DNA from: Verrucomicrobiota bacterium
GTDB lineage: Bacteria; Verrucomicrobiota; Verrucomicrobiia; JAWXBN01
Reading direction: 5' to 3'
NCBI GenBank assembly: GCA_034440155.1
Contig: JAWXBN010000102.1
Span: 1-49,679, forward strand
Length of the DNA: 49,679 bases
Below, piece after piece: positions 24,365-35,695 of the stretch (position 1 is its first letter; every line of letters starts with the position of its first letter). Both the position numbers and the translations under genes were made by a program. The notes beneath the pieces were generated by a model, which was not told where the DNA came from, did no database searches, and saw only the letters and a program-made list of their open reading frames with translations.

Positions 24365-25153
24365 TTAATTGCTCGATACGTTAGTTGTTTCCAAGGTCAT
24401 GTTATTGATCACACTACTGACCCCGTTGATGTCGTTGACCAGTTTACTGACAAACATTTTTTCATCTGCATTTTTGGCGACGCCAGTGATTGTCACGATG
24501 CCATCGTTCGTGCTGATAATGGTATTGATTGCACTGGTTGAACGGTGAGAGAGCAGCAACCATTTGACTTGGGCAGTAATGGAGGCATCGTCGATTTTCT
24601 CTGATATGATATCCACGGGTTTCGGGACGATTCCCGTTGCCACAATCATTTCATTTTTCACGGCTTTGACTCCATCGATATCTTGTACGTACTCGGTGGC
24701 CCACTCTTTTTGATTTGCATCAGGAGCCTGCCCTTTTAATGTCACGACACCATCAAGTACGCTGACCTGTACGCCACGGGCACTCACACTGCGTTGGAAA
24801 AGAAGAACGGATTGCACCCTCCGGGCGATCCATTCATCCGAATGCTCCAAAGGCCCAGCCGTTTTAATCTCGAGTTTATTATCTACGCTTTTTACTCCTG
24901 GTAAGCCCGCCACGGTATCCGCGGCGAGTGAACGGTGGGCGGAATCAGCCACAATCCCGGTCAATGTCACCACTCCGTTTTTCGATTCGGTTTTAATGGT
25001 GTCCCCCGATAGGTATGTTTTGAATAGGTATGAGTTTCTGGCTGATTCTTCGATGCGCTCGTCTGTTTCTGTAGCGTGCAATGAATTACCGACCGTGCTG
25101 ATAAATATGACCGCCGCGGCCGTGAGTAGTGTAGTAATATATTTCGATTTCAT
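24365..25153 (-). CDS. Periplasmic protein with three BON domains
   Basis: A 262-residue exported protein, signal peptide about 1-27 (ending SLHATE). Three BON units: about 35-100, 108-172 and 184-255. Each has the hydrophobic turn VVTLTGIVADSAHR, VVTLKGQAPDANQK or IVTITGVAKNADEK and a closing GV-x-SV-x-N element. The second and third have the RSVSARG/RSTSAIN motif shared with the two-BON protein. An AGAGG lies ahead of the ATG. First gene of the minus-strand stress set; divergent from the sensor kinase at 25353. Confidence 0.88.
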   Translation of the reverse strand: MKSKYITTLLTAAAVIFISTVGNSLHATETDERIEESARNSYLFKTYLSGDTIKTESKNGVVTLTGIVADSAHRSLAADTVAGLPGVKSVDNKLEIKTAGPLEHSDEWIARRVQSVLLFQRSVSARGVQVSVLDGVVTLKGQAPDANQKEWATEYVQDIDGVKAVKNEMIVATGIVPKPVDIISEKIDDASITAQVKWLLLSHRSTSAINTIISTNDGIVTITGVAKNADEKMFVSKLVNDINGVSSVINNMTLETTNVSSN

Positions 25154-25352
25154 TTTTTAATCCTCTTGTAAGTAATGGTGATTGTTGAATTTTTAAATCT
25201 GTCCATAGCGTATCTCTACCGTCCCTTTTTAACTATGGGGTCTAACCCTACCAAGCTCGTGCTTGTGACGAACTCATCCCTGTTCCACTTTATTTACGAA
25301 TACTTCATAAGACTTGGTGACGGATGACTGCTTTGGGTCTAGCTTATAAATA

Positions 25353-26237
25353 GTGAAAATAAATAAACCTCATAATAACTTATCCTCCTGTCGCAAAGAA
25401 TTGACGGCTACAAAGAGCAGGCTCAAGAAGGAAATATCCCGACGCGAGAGTGCCGAAGGAAAGCTCCGACAGAGCAAATTGCACTATTCAAAATTACTCA
25501 AGGAGTCGGACTTGTTACAGGGCCAGCTGCGTCACTTAACGCATCAAGTCCTCCTCGATCAGGAAGATGATCGCGAGGAAATCAGCCGCGAACTCCACGA
25601 CGACATCGCCCAGACACTCACCGGGATCAATATCCATCTCGCATCATTGTCCCGCGAAGCCGTGATCAATACTAAAGGACTCAAGAAAATAATCTCTCAT
25701 ACTCAAAAACTCGTTGAGCAAGCCGTGAATATCGTCCACCGTTTTGCCAGTGATTTGCGACCCACTGTCCTGGATGACCTCGGACTGATTCCTGCACTTC
25801 ACTCTTATATGAAAGACTTTACCAAGCGCACCAAAATCCCCATCCGTTTCACCGCATTTGCTGGGGTGAAAGAGCTCAGCAATGCCCGCCGTACCGTCCT
25901 CTACAGGGTTACCCTATCGGCCCTGACCAATATTGCACAGCACGCAGATGCCTCCCTCATCACGGTAAGCATCAAAAAAACTAATACCACCATCGATCTA
26001 TGTATCCATGACAATGGAAAATCGTTTAATGTGGAGGACGTACTTTTTATCAAACGGCACAAGCGCCTCGGTTTACTCGGAATGAAAGAACGGGTCGATA
26101 TGGTAGGTGGCCACTTCACGGTGGATTCCTCACCCGGAAAGGGAACCACTATTTGTGCCATTATTCCTCTTATCAAAAAGGATAAGGTCAAAGTCCCCCT
26201 CGAATCAAAAGCCTCACCCCGGAAATGCCTCCTATGA
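25353..26237 (+). CDS. Soluble NarL-family sensor histidine kinase
   Basis: A 294-residue cytoplasmic kinase of the HisKA_3 (HPK7) class. After a charged coiled-coil section (about 15-65), the phosphoacceptor His82 lies in EEISRELHDDIAQTLTG. The HATPase region has the N-box near LTNIAQHADA, then DNGKSF and GLLGMKERVDMVGG. There is no PAS domain and no membrane segment, so the signal must be internal or come through a partner. The start is GTG. It overlaps the response regulator by ATGA, and one GCAAWTTGC word lies at 25474. Confidence 0.9.
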   Translation: MKINKPHNNLSSCRKELTATKSRLKKEISRRESAEGKLRQSKLHYSKLLKESDLLQGQLRHLTHQVLLDQEDDREEISRELHDDIAQTLTGINIHLASLSREAVINTKGLKKIISHTQKLVEQAVNIVHRFASDLRPTVLDDLGLIPALHSYMKDFTKRTKIPIRFTAFAGVKELSNARRTVLYRVTLSALTNIAQHADASLITVSIKKTNTTIDLCIHDNGKSFNVEDVLFIKRHKRLGLLGMKERVDMVGGHFTVDSSPGKGTTICAIIPLIKKDKVKVPLESKASPRKCLL

Positions 26238-26911
26238 AACGTATCTCTATCCTTCTGGCTGACGATCACTCCATTGTCCGCACAGGATTCCACAAGATAC
26301 TCGATGATGAAAAGGATTTTCTTGTCATCGGGGAAGCCAAAAATGGCAGGGAAGCTATTGATAAGTCCATCAAACTGAGCCCTGACATAGTCCTCATGGA
26401 TATTGGAATGCCCATACTCAATGGATTAGAGGCCACACGCCAGATATGTAAGACCATTCCGAAAACAAAAGTGCTTATCCTCTCGGCTTTCAGTGAGGAT
26501 GCCTACTTTGAAAAATCCCTTGAGGCCGGTGCCTCGGGTTTTCTGATTAAACAATCATCCGCAGATGTCCTGGCCCGTGCGATCCGACAGATCTACAGTG
26601 GAAGTAACTATTTTAGTCCCTTAATTCTCCTGCAGCAGTCTAAAAATAAAATGCCCGACCGCTTGGGTAAAATCAAAAAGAAAAATTTCATCCTAACATC
26701 CCGCGAGATCGAGGTCTTACAATTGATCGCAGAGGGAAAAGCAAATAAACAAACGGCTGATGAACTCTCCATCTCGATTAAAACCGTCGAAAAACACCGC
26801 AGCCATCTCATGGAAAAACTCAACATTCACGAAACTGCCGGACTCACCCGCTACGCGATTACTGCCGGCATCATTTCTTGCGATGTGAGTTTAACCATTA
26901 CCCAGGATTGA
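26234..26911 (+). CDS. NarL/FixJ-family response regulator
   Basis: A 225-residue regulator starting MKRISILLADD, whose ATG overlaps the kinase stop. The receiver has acidic pocket D10/D11, phosphoacceptor D56 in DIVLMDIGMP, and Lys in SGFLIKQSSA. A LuxR-type helix-turn-helix follows: LTSREIEVLQLIAEG through SISIKTVEKHRSHLMEKL. Partner of the kinase at 25353; because both are divergent from the BON-domain stress set, it is the obvious candidate regulator for that set (inference). Confidence 0.93.
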   Translation: MKRISILLADDHSIVRTGFHKILDDEKDFLVIGEAKNGREAIDKSIKLSPDIVLMDIGMPILNGLEATRQICKTIPKTKVLILSAFSEDAYFEKSLEAGASGFLIKQSSADVLARAIRQIYSGSNYFSPLILLQQSKNKMPDRLGKIKKKNFILTSREIEVLQLIAEGKANKQTADELSISIKTVEKHRSHLMEKLNIHETAGLTRYAITAGIISCDVSLTITQD

Positions 26912-27085
26912 TCTCCATTTTTCACCCATTTGATTGTTCCTGCTTTTTTTCCACGCCCTCAATGAGTGTTTGCTCACACGGCAATTCCTTAATACCTCAC
27001 GATGAATAGAGCCCTCATGGATGGGGGGTTTCAGCGTATAGAAATATCCAGAGACCGGGCAGTGGGTCGATACCAGTAAAAGCAA

Positions 27086-27115
27086 AAAGCGCTTCCCCAT
27101 ACTAGGAAGCGCTTT
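27086..27115 (-). terminator. Intrinsic terminator downstream of rpoC
   Basis: AAAGCGCTTCC (27086-27096) pairs with GGAAGCGCTTT (27105-27115): eleven perfect pairs, eight-base loop. On the minus strand it is followed by TTTTTGC, so it would end the rpoBC transcript about 30 bases after the stop. The other side has a short U-run, so it may also stop the plus-strand regulator transcript. Confidence 0.8.
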
Positions 27116-27140
27116 GAGAGATTAATGAGATGTCGTGGAA

Positions 27141-30100
27141 TTAGCTCGCGACTGGTTCTTCGGTTGATTCCGCTGATTCAGGAGTCATACTCTCGAGAGC
27201 ATCCTCTGAGACACGCATTTCTAAACCGCGATAATTACGGAATCCTGTCCCAGCAGGAATCAAATGTCCCATAATGACATTTTCCTTGAATCCTTTGAGT
27301 TTATCAATACGTCCCAAGGTCGCCGCTTCCGTCAAGACACGGGTTGTGTCTTGGAATGACGCTGCTGAAATAAAGCTATCCGTTTCAAGGGATGCCTTAG
27401 TGATTCCGAGGAGTACTGGTGTTGCTTCAGCGGGTTTTCCACCGGCCTCCGCGACACGGCGATTCTCACGCTCAAACTCGATACGGTCGACTTGGTCACC
27501 CCAAAGGAGTGATGTGTCACCCGGATCAGATATTTTCACCTTACGGAGCATCTGGCGGATAATGATTTCAATGTGTTTATCATTGATTTCCACACCTTGA
27601 AGGCGATAAACCTCCTGGACTTCATTCACTAAGTATTCCTGTAGCTCTTGGGGTCCGCATATCTCGAGGATTTCGTGTGGGACGACTGGTCCTTCGGTTA
27701 ATTGAGATCCTTTTTTGACGTTGTCACCTTTAAACACAATGATGTGTTTGGACAAAGGAATCAAATGCTCTTCTTCATTACCTTCTTCATCCTGAATGAG
27801 AAGTTTTCGTTTACCGCGAACGATTCCGCCGAAGTCAACAACCCCGTCGATCTTCGCGATCTCAGCACTGTCTTTCGGACGGCGAGCCTCAAAGAGCTCG
27901 GCCACACGTGGCAAACCACCGGTAATATCCTTTGTCTTAGCGATCTTACGTGGTGTCTTGGCAAGCAACGCACCGGCTGTGACCTTTTTGTTCTCTTGGA
28001 CAACAATGTGCGCCCCGGCCGGGATCGAATATGTCGCGATGACTTCACCAGCACCGTCACGGATGACGATTTGTGGATGCAAATCTTCTTTGTGCTCAAT
28101 CACGACTGTACCCAAGAACCCTGTGGATTCATCCATTTCTTTCTTCACTGTAACGCCTTGGATGATATCAACAAACTCGACCTTACCGGCTTTTTCGGTC
28201 AAAATCGGTACGTTATACGGATCCCATTGAGCAAGGGTCTCACCCATCTTAGCTTGAGAACCATCTTTAAATGCAATTTTCGATCCAATAACAATGTCGT
28301 GACGTTCAAGTTCACGCCCATCTTTTTCAATAACAGAGATCGATCCGCTCTTATTCAGGGCGACAAAACCACCTTCAGTGGATTCCACCGCTTTCAAATC
28401 ATTGTAGCGGATCGTTCCTTCATTCTTAAGTTTGATAATCGGTTGTTTGAATGTCTTACTAGCTGTTCCTCCGATGTGGAAAGTACGCATTGTCAGCTGG
28501 GTCCCTGGTTCGCCGATCGATTGGGCAGCGACAATACCGACAGCCTCACCGAGTTTAGCGATTTTACCTGAGGAAAGATTACGTCCGTAGCATTTAGCAC
28601 AGACCCCGTCTTGGGATTCACAAGTAAGGACCGAACGGATTTTGACCTTCTCAATGCCGAGTTTTTCAATACCGGCAGCTTTGATTTCATCAATTTCCTC
28701 ATTTGCGTGGACAATGACTTGTTTTGTGACCGGATCAATAATCTCATCACATGACGTACGTCCGATAATACGGGTCGGCAGACTGACGATTTCCTCGTCC
28801 CCTTCATAAATCGGTTGCACCCAAATGCCGTTAGCAGTCCTACAATCAGGGATCTGGATGATCACGTCTTGAGATACGTCAACGAGTTTACGGGTCATGT
28901 AACCGGAGTCCGCTGTCTTCAATGCTGTATCAGCAAGACCTTTACGGGCACCATGTGTGGAGATGAAATACTCAAGGACGGTGAGTCCTTCGCGGAAATT
29001 TGAAAGAATAGGTCTTTCGATAATTTCACCCGATGGTTTCGCCATCAATCCTCGCATACCCGCCAACTGCACAACCTGTTGTTTATTACCACGGGCACCT
29101 GAATCAACCATCATAAAGACGGGGTTAAATTCTTTTTTGCCCTTATTATGATCGAGGGTACGGTACATGACGTTACTGATTTGGCTTGTACAATGCAGCC
29201 AGATATCAGTGATTTTATTGTAACGTTCACCTTCCGTAATGACACCATTACGGTATTGTTTCGCGACTTCCGTCACCAGTTTAAAGGCTTTTTCGACTTC
29301 GACACGTTTTTCATCAGGAATAATCATGTCATCAATACCAATGGAGACACCTGCCTGAGTAGCTTCTTGGAACCCGAGGGATTTCATCTGGTCGAGAATC
29401 TCAACAGTACGTGGGGCTCCCACTGCGTGATATGTGCGGTAAATAATATCACCTAAAATCTTTTTAGGGACAGGTTTATTCACATACCCGATTTCAGAAG
29501 GCCAAATGTAATTAAACATGACTCGGCCGACCGTTGTTTCGATCGTCTTCTTGGTGGATTCACCGTAAAGGGTTTTATTGCCGAAATCCGGGTTCTTAAA
29601 GACAATCGGATCGTGGAGTTTGAGTGACTTTTCTTGGTAGGCAAAAAGCACCTCATCATAATGCGCAAATATCGACAACCGGCGTTTTACACCTTCTGCA
29701 TTGAGGTAAGAACCCGGACGGGGATTTTGCGTCAAATAATAACACCCGAGTGGAATGTCCTGTGAAGGAGTAATAATTGGTTTTCCATTTGAAGGGGAAA
29801 AGATATTCCTCGTGGAAAGCATCAATATTTTCGCTTCCATTTGGGCCTCAATGGAAAGGGGCACATGGACAGCCATTTGGTCACCGTCAAAATCAGCGTT
29901 ATAAGCCGTACAAACCAGCGGATGGACACGGATCGCATCCCCTTCAATCAATGTCGGCTCGAAAGCCTGGATCGACAAACGGTGGAGTGTCGGAGCGCGG
30001 TTCAAGAGAACGCAGTGACCTTTGGTCACTTCATCAAGGATATCCCAGACTTCAGGAGCTTGGCGTTCAATCATCTTTTTAGCACTACGAACCGTGTGCA

Positions 30101-31307
30101 CAAATGACAATTCCTTCAAACGGCGGATAATGAATGGTTCGAAAAGAACCAAAGCCATTTTCTTCGGCAAACCACATTGGTTGAGCTTGAGCTCTGGCCC
30201 GATGACGATGACGGAACGACCCGAATAATCTACACGTTTACCGAGGAGATTTTGGCGGAAACGACCTTGTTTGCCTTTGAGCATGTCGGAAAGGGATTTG
30301 AGGGGACGGTTACCGGCACCTGTCACAGGACGCCCGTGGCGGCCATTATCCATCAAGGCATCGACAGCTTCTTGGAGCATCCGTTTTTCATTACGGATAA
30401 TCACGTCAGGAGTCTTGAGCTGGAGGAGATTTTTCAAACGGTTATTCCGGTTGATCACACGGCGATAAAGATCGTTCAGATCAGATGTCGCAAAACGTCC
30501 GCCTTCAAGGGGAACCAAAGGACGCAAGTCAGGAGGGATGACAGGAAGTACTTCCAAGATCATCCATTCAGGGCGTGTCTTTGATCCAGCCAAGCCCATA
30601 ATATATTTAAGGCGCTTAGCCATTTTCTTCTTGGTCTGCTTACTACGGGTCGTCTGGAGGGATTCCTCGAGTTCCTTGACTGTATTCGCGAGATCCATAC
30701 CGGCCATGACATCACGGATAGCTTCCGCGCCCATTTTGGCGACGAAACTACCATCACCATATTGGTCGAGGGCTTCACGGTATTCCATTTCACTGAGCAA
30801 CTGGCGTTGTTTGAGTGGCGTACGACCTGGATCGACGACCATATAGTCCTCATAATAGATCACACGTTCGAGCAATTTCGCGCTCATATCCATCAAGAGC
30901 CCGATTTTGCTAGGCATACATTTATAAAACCAGATATGCGAAACAGGAACAGCAAGCTCGATGTGTCCCATACGGTCGCGACGGACGCGTGAGAGGGTGA
31001 CTTCCACACCGCAACGGTCACAGACAACACCTTTATATTTAACCCGCTTGTACTTACCGCAAGCGCATTCCCAATCCTTTGTCGGACCGAAAATACGTTC
31101 GCAGAATAGGCCCCCTTTTTCAGGGCGGAATGTACGGTAATTGATTGTTTCAGGGTTCTTCACCTCACCTCTCGACCATGAACGGATCACTTCGGGGGAA
31201 GCAATCGTGATCGAAACTTGATCAAAACTGTTCTCCTGTCGTTCAAACTCGAGGATTTCTTTAACTTCAGAACTTTCCTGTATTACGGCTGTAGTATCTT
31301 TAATCAT
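27141..31307 (-). CDS. rpoC: DNA-directed RNA polymerase subunit beta'
   Basis: Largest core RNA polymerase subunit, 1388 residues (E. coli 1407). Landmarks: N-terminal zinc module with C81, C83, C96, C99 (CACGKYKR...VVCDRCG); the catalytic Mg2+ loop [13 protein letters not shown] with the three Asp; the second zinc site around [13 protein letters not shown]; and the trigger-loop region ending [17 protein letters not shown]. It starts 24 bases after rpoB and is followed by a strong terminator. No GCAAWTTGC word in 4.2 kb. Confidence 0.98.
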   Translation of the reverse strand: MIKDTTAVIQESSEVKEILEFERQENSFDQVSITIASPEVIRSWSRGEVKNPETINYRTFRPEKGGLFCERIFGPTKDWECACGKYKRVKYKGVVCDRCGVEVTLSRVRRDRMGHIELAVPVSHIWFYKCMPSKIGLLMDMSAKLLERVIYYEDYMVVDPGRTPLKQRQLLSEMEYREALDQYGDGSFVAKMGAEAIRDVMAGMDLANTVKELEESLQTTRSKQTKKKMAKRLKYIMGLAGSKTRPEWMILEVLPVIPPDLRPLVPLEGGRFATSDLNDLYRRVINRNNRLKNLLQLKTPDVIIRNEKRMLQEAVDALMDNGRHGRPVTGAGNRPLKSLSDMLKGKQGRFRQNLLGKRVDYSGRSVIVIGPELKLNQCGLPKKMALVLFEPFIIRRLKELSFVHTVRSAKKMIERQAPEVWDILDEVTKGHCVLLNRAPTLHRLSIQAFEPTLIEGDAIRVHPLVCTAYNADFDGDQMAVHVPLSIEAQMEAKILMLSTRNIFSPSNGKPIITPSQDIPLGCYYLTQNPRPGSYLNAEGVKRRLSIFAHYDEVLFAYQEKSLKLHDPIVFKNPDFGNKTLYGESTKKTIETTVGRVMFNYIWPSEIGYVNKPVPKKILGDIIYRTYHAVGAPRTVEILDQMKSLGFQEATQAGVSIGIDDMIIPDEKRVEVEKAFKLVTEVAKQYRNGVITEGERYNKITDIWLHCTSQISNVMYRTLDHNKGKKEFNPVFMMVDSGARGNKQQVVQLAGMRGLMAKPSGEIIERPILSNFREGLTVLEYFISTHGARKGLADTALKTADSGYMTRKLVDVSQDVIIQIPDCRTANGIWVQPIYEGDEEIVSLPTRIIGRTSCDEIIDPVTKQVIVHANEEIDEIKAAGIEKLGIEKVKIRSVLTCESQDGVCAKCYGRNLSSGKIAKLGEAVGIVAAQSIGEPGTQLTMRTFHIGGTASKTFKQPIIKLKNEGTIRYNDLKAVESTEGGFVALNKSGSISVIEKDGRELERHDIVIGSKIAFKDGSQAKMGETLAQWDPYNVPILTEKAGKVEFVDIIQGVTVKKEMDESTGFLGTVVIEHKEDLHPQIVIRDGAGEVIATYSIPAGAHIVVQENKKVTAGALLAKTPRKIAKTKDITGGLPRVAELFEARRPKDSAEIAKIDGVVDFGGIVRGKRKLLIQDEEGNEEEHLIPLSKHIIVFKGDNVKKGSQLTEGPVVPHEILEICGPQELQEYLVNEVQEVYRLQGVEINDKHIEIIIRQMLRKVKISDPGDTSLLWGDQVDRIEFERENRRVAEAGGKPAEATPVLLGITKASLETDSFISAASFQDTTRVLTEAATLGRIDKLKGFKENVIMGHLIPAGTGFRNYRGLEMRVSEDALESMTPESAESTEEPVAS

Positions 31308-31331
31308 ATTTACCTGAGGAATTGAGTTAAA

Positions 31332-34300
31332 TTAAACCGCTATGCTTTCTGTATTGCTTTTCTGGACCCGGATATCGAGGCAGAGACCTTGCATTTCTTT
31401 AACGAGCACGTTGAAGGACTCCGGAGTACCGGCTTCCAGATTACTGTCACCCTTGACAATTGATTCGTAAATCCGCGTACGACCTGTCGTATCATCGGAT
31501 TTGACCGTGAGTAATTCCTGGAGCGTGTAGGCAGCACCATAAGCTTGCATAGCCCAGACCTCCATTTCTCCGAAACGTTGTCCCCCGTATTGGGCTTTAC
31601 CACCCAGAGGTTGTTGTGTAACCAGCGAGTACGGTCCGACAGCACGGGCATGGATTTTATCGGCGACCAAATGGTTCAGTTTCATCATGTAGATATAACC
31701 GACGACGACACGTTGATCAAAACGCTCACCACTGCGTCCATCGTAGAGGTAGGTTTTACCGTCCTCATCGAGGTTCGCCTGCTTGAGGTATTCACGGATT
31801 TGTTTCTCAGCAATACCGTCGAATACAGGTGTTGCCACCTTGAACCCGAGCACCTTCGCAGCAATACCCAGATGCGTTTCCAAGACCTGTCCTACATTCA
31901 TACGTGAAGGCACGCCCAATGGATTCAGGACAATTTGCACGGGTGTACCATCCGGAAGGAATGGCATATCTTCTTCAGGTACGATTTTTGCGATGACACC
32001 TTTATTCCCGTGGCGACCGGCCATTTTATCACCGACAGAGATTTTCCTCTTACTGGCGATATAAACCTTCACCTGCTTGATAATGCCAGGATCCACGTCG
32101 TCTCCGCTTTCGATTCCGTCAAGTAAACGGTCACGATCATTTTCCAAATCTTCGAATTTACTTTCAAAGCTCGATATAATCTCGCGGATCTTGATGCGAA
32201 TCGGGCTTGGATCGATTTCAATATGGTCATAGACACTGGCGAGTTTACGCAAGAGTGTCTTTGTGATCTTACGGTTTGCAGGGATAATAATCTCCCCTGT
32301 CTCGGCATTCACGACATCCAGCGGGATTTTCTCTCCCAAAAGGACATTGGAAAGTCCTTCGGTGAGTTGCTCCAAAAGCTCGTTTTTCTTCTTATTAAAA
32401 TCATCATCGATTTCTTTACGGCGTTTTTTGGCTTCTGTTTCGCTGAGCTTGATTCTTTCAATCGTCTTGTTCGAGCTCACCTTTGTCGCCATGATTATCC
32501 CGCCGATTCCGGAAGGAACAGTCAGGGAACTATCTTTAACGTCCGCCGCTTTTTCACCGAAAATCGCACGGAGCAGGCGTTCTTCAGGAGAAAGCTCTGT
32601 TTCGCTTTTCGGAGTGATTTTACCGACCAAGATATCTCCAGGTTTTACTTCGGCACCGACACGGACAACCCCGTCATGACCGAGATTTTTAAGTGCTTCC
32701 TCACCCACATTTGGGATATCACGGGTGATTTCCTCAGGCCCGAGCTTTGTATCACGGGCACCGATTTCGAACTCTTCAATATGGATCGATGTATAAATAT
32801 CATCTTTCACCAGTTTTTCAGAGAGGAGGATCGCGTCTTCGAAGTTATAACCATTCCATGGCATGAAAGCCACAAGCACATTACGTCCGAGAGCTAATTC
32901 ACCTTTTTCAGTACAAGGTCCGTCAGCAATCACCTGTCCTTTTTTGATGTGCTCACCCTTCTTGATAATCGGCTTATGATTAAAACAAGTGGCGGAGTTT
33001 GTACGCATGAATTTCCTTAATTCATAAACGTAAATACCCTTTTCATTGTCGGTTTTTAATTTCTTTTTGCTATCAGGCATTTTGCCGTCCTGAGTGACGA
33101 CTACTAAATCACCGGTGACAGAAGCAACAATACCACTCCCCTCGGAGACAACGACAACACCCGAGTCACGGGCAACACGTTCTTCCATTCCTGTGCCGAC
33201 AATGGGTGAATCTCCGTAAAGAAGAGGTACCCCTTGGCGTTGCATGTTCGAGCGCATCAATGCACGGTTCGCGTCATCATGCTCAAGGAAGGGAATCAAA
33301 CTAGCAGCTACAGAAACCAACATGCGGGGAGAAACGTCCATGTAATCAACCTTGGCCGGTTCGACCTCCAAAAAGTCCGCACGGTAACGAACCGAGATTT
33401 TGGGATCGGTAAATTCACTCTTGTCATTCAAGGGGGAATTCGCCTGAGCGATAACAAAGTTTTCGGACTTGTCAGCAGTCAAATATTCGATTTCGTCTGT
33501 CACCTTGCCATCGATCACACGGCGGTAAGGTGCTTCCAAAAATCCAAACTCATTGACTCGCGCAAATGAACTTAGAGAATTGATCAGACCGATATTCGGG
33601 CCTTCAGGAGTCTCAATCGGGCAAATCAAACCATAGTGGGAAGGATGCACGTCACGAACCTCAAATCCGGCGCGATCACGGGACAAGCCCCCGGGTCCAA
33701 GGGCCGACAAGCGGCGCTTATGGGTCATTTCTGACAGGGGATTTGTTTGATCCATGAATTGGGAAAGCTGGCTGCGTCCGAAGAAATCACGGATCACGGC
33801 ACTCAGTGCTTTTGGATTAATCAACTTCTGGGGAGTCATCCCTTCGGTATTCACATCAAAAAGTGTCATACGCTCTTTGACCAAACGCTCCGTACGGGCT
33901 AACCCGACACGGCACTGGTTAGCGACGAGTTCACCCACAGTACGTACACGGCGGCTGCCTAAGTGGTCAATATCATCGATCGATCCGTCAATACCTGCAC
34001 GCAGTCTCAACAAATACTTGATCGCTGAAACAAAATCATCATTCGATAATGTCCGCTGTTCGATATCCACTTCCATGGTTAGCTTTTGATTCATTTTGTA
34101 GCGACCCACACGACCTAAGTCATAACGTCTGGGATCAAAGAAAAGTCTTTTAATCAATGCCTTGGCATTGGCCACAGTGGGGGGATCCCCGGGACGCAAA
34201 CGGCGGTAAATCTCGCGCAAGGCCTCTTCTTCATTGTGAGTCGGGTCCTTCTTGAGGGATTTAATGATCGTATCGTCATCTTTAGTGTCGACGACTTGTA

Positions 34301-35105
34301 CTGACTTGATCCCTAAATCAATCAACTGTTTAATCACTGCTTTTGAGAGTGGCTCAAAGGCACGTGCTACGACAATATCCTGGTCACGAATATCAGTGGT
34401 CAGGACTTTTGTCGCAATGGTTTCTACGTCAAGGCCTGTGGAAAGGCTGATTTTTTCGATATCATAAAATAGTTTCAGGATTTCTTCATCAGTGCTATAC
34501 CCCAAGGCTCTGAGGAATGTGGTGGCCAAAAACTTCCTACGGCGGCGGCGGCGATCCAGATAAATGTAGAGGAGGTCGCTCGTGTCAAACTGGACTTCAA
34601 GCCAGTTACCACGGTCTGGTATGATACGGAAACTAAAGAGAGTTTTCCCGTTGGCGTGGATGGAAGATTCAAAACAAATACCAGGGGAACGGTGAAGCTG
34701 GCTAACAACGACGCGTTCAGCACCGTTAATCACAAATGAACCACGGGGTGTCATCAAGGGCAATTCGCCCATGTAAACGGTTTCTTCCTTCGCATTTTTG
34801 TCATCCTTGAGACGGAAAGTCAAATAAAGCGGTGATGAAAAGGTTTGGCCTTCTCTGACACATTCAATATCACCCATCTTGGGTGAGCCCACTTCGTACT
34901 GCACATAATCCAAGGAGACTTTCTCGTCATAACTTGAAATAGGAAAAACTTCCTTAAAAACAGCATGGAGACCTATATTCTTGCGTTTGCCCGGAGTAAC
35001 ATCCGTTTGTAAAAAATCAATGTACGATTGAACCTGCAATTCGATCAAATTAGGAACATCGATGACATTCTTAAGCTTTCCGAAGTTTCTTCTTAATGCA
35101 ACCAT
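31332..35105 (-). CDS. rpoB: DNA-directed RNA polymerase subunit beta
   Basis: Second core subunit, 1257 residues, shorter than the E. coli protein (1342). The rifampicin-pocket region SQLSQFMDQTNPLSEMTHKR and GGLSRDRAGFEVRDVHPSHY are intact, as are the active-site strings GYNFEDAI and DKMAGRHGNKGVI. The C-terminal anchor EMEVWAMQAYGAAYTLQELL is complete. The ATG follows GGAG at about ten bases. Preceded by the rplL-rpoB attenuator hairpin, so polymerase output is likely lower than that of L7/L12. Confidence 0.98.
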   Translation of the reverse strand: MVALRRNFGKLKNVIDVPNLIELQVQSYIDFLQTDVTPGKRKNIGLHAVFKEVFPISSYDEKVSLDYVQYEVGSPKMGDIECVREGQTFSSPLYLTFRLKDDKNAKEETVYMGELPLMTPRGSFVINGAERVVVSQLHRSPGICFESSIHANGKTLFSFRIIPDRGNWLEVQFDTSDLLYIYLDRRRRRRKFLATTFLRALGYSTDEEILKLFYDIEKISLSTGLDVETIATKVLTTDIRDQDIVVARAFEPLSKAVIKQLIDLGIKSVQVVDTKDDDTIIKSLKKDPTHNEEEALREIYRRLRPGDPPTVANAKALIKRLFFDPRRYDLGRVGRYKMNQKLTMEVDIEQRTLSNDDFVSAIKYLLRLRAGIDGSIDDIDHLGSRRVRTVGELVANQCRVGLARTERLVKERMTLFDVNTEGMTPQKLINPKALSAVIRDFFGRSQLSQFMDQTNPLSEMTHKRRLSALGPGGLSRDRAGFEVRDVHPSHYGLICPIETPEGPNIGLINSLSSFARVNEFGFLEAPYRRVIDGKVTDEIEYLTADKSENFVIAQANSPLNDKSEFTDPKISVRYRADFLEVEPAKVDYMDVSPRMLVSVAASLIPFLEHDDANRALMRSNMQRQGVPLLYGDSPIVGTGMEERVARDSGVVVVSEGSGIVASVTGDLVVVTQDGKMPDSKKKLKTDNEKGIYVYELRKFMRTNSATCFNHKPIIKKGEHIKKGQVIADGPCTEKGELALGRNVLVAFMPWNGYNFEDAILLSEKLVKDDIYTSIHIEEFEIGARDTKLGPEEITRDIPNVGEEALKNLGHDGVVRVGAEVKPGDILVGKITPKSETELSPEERLLRAIFGEKAADVKDSSLTVPSGIGGIIMATKVSSNKTIERIKLSETEAKKRRKEIDDDFNKKKNELLEQLTEGLSNVLLGEKIPLDVVNAETGEIIIPANRKITKTLLRKLASVYDHIEIDPSPIRIKIREIISSFESKFEDLENDRDRLLDGIESGDDVDPGIIKQVKVYIASKRKISVGDKMAGRHGNKGVIAKIVPEEDMPFLPDGTPVQIVLNPLGVPSRMNVGQVLETHLGIAAKVLGFKVATPVFDGIAEKQIREYLKQANLDEDGKTYLYDGRSGERFDQRVVVGYIYMMKLNHLVADKIHARAVGPYSLVTQQPLGGKAQYGGQRFGEMEVWAMQAYGAAYTLQELLTVKSDDTTGRTRIYESIVKGDSNLEAGTPESFNVLVKEMQGLCLDIRVQKSNTESIAV

Positions 35106-35238
35106 ATGGTCTTATTCTCCGTGGTAATTTTTTCCGGTCATCATACTCACGCCTGATTACTGGTCAGACGGTATTTTTTTCCCAAGGCAATTTTATTGCA
35201 TTTTTTTCACTTCGCGATCTGTCCGTGAAATGTAAAAA

Positions 35239-35281
35239 GACTCCCGCCTGTTGCCTGGAAAAAAAGTTTCAGGCGGGAGTC
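35239..35281 (-). terminator. Attenuator-type intrinsic terminator between rplL and rpoB
   Basis: GACTCCCGCCTG (35239-35250) pairs with CAGGCGGGAGTC (35270-35281): twelve perfect base pairs, 19-base loop. On the minus strand the stem is followed by five T. It starts 14 bases after the rplL stop and 134 bases before rpoB. The same place in E. coli has an attenuator that reduces rpoBC relative to L7/L12 about five-fold (family knowledge). Confidence 0.85.
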
Positions 35282-35294
35282 AAAAATTAAGCGC

Positions 35295-35666
35295 TTATTG
35301 GATTTCTACTTTGGCGCCAGCAGCTTCGACTTTTTTCTTGATGTCTTCAGCCTCTTCCTTATTCACGCCTTCTTTGATCGCTTTAGGAGCACCTTCAACG
35401 AGGTCTTTAGCTTCCTTGAGTCCAAGTCCGGTGACAGCGCGTACTTCTTTGATCACATTGATCTTGTTAGCACCGGTTTCTTTGAGGATAACATTGAAGG
35501 ATGTCTTTTCCTCTGCAGCAGCGGCAGCCGCAGCGGGAGCTGCAGCAGCAGCTACAGGAGCAGCAGCACTGACACCCCAAGTTTCTTCAAGTTTCTTTAC
35601 GAGTTCAGCGGCTTCCAAAACGGTGAGCCCACTGAGTTGCTGAACGATTGTATCCAGATCTGCCAT
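35295..35666 (-). CDS. rplL: 50S ribosomal protein L7/L12
   Basis: Forms the flexible ribosome stalk that recruits GTPase factors. The 123 residues show an N-terminal dimerisation domain ([20 protein letters not shown]), an Ala-rich hinge (about 34-52), and a C-terminal domain with [20 protein letters not shown] and [12 protein letters not shown]. The SD-like AAGGT is well placed. Preceded by the rplJ-rplL spacer, which can fold, and followed by the attenuator. Confidence 0.97.
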   Translation of the reverse strand: MADLDTIVQQLSGLTVLEAAELVKKLEETWGVSAAAPVAAAAAPAAAAAAAEEKTSFNVILKETGANKINVIKEVRAVTGLGLKEAKDLVEGAPKAIKEGVNKEEAEDIKKKVEAAGAKVEIQ

Positions 35667-35695
35667 ATGTTTTACCTTTATTATTTTTCCTTGTG

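Noticed and set aside
25201-25260. GGGT-x3-ACCC-like palindrome in the divergent stress promoter region
   Set aside because: Four-base arms are expected by chance; no matching copy was found at the other BON gene.
27702-28571. Long plus-strand frame (289 codons) antisense to rpoC
   Set aside because: Antisense open frames in rpoC are common; no homology or ribosome site.
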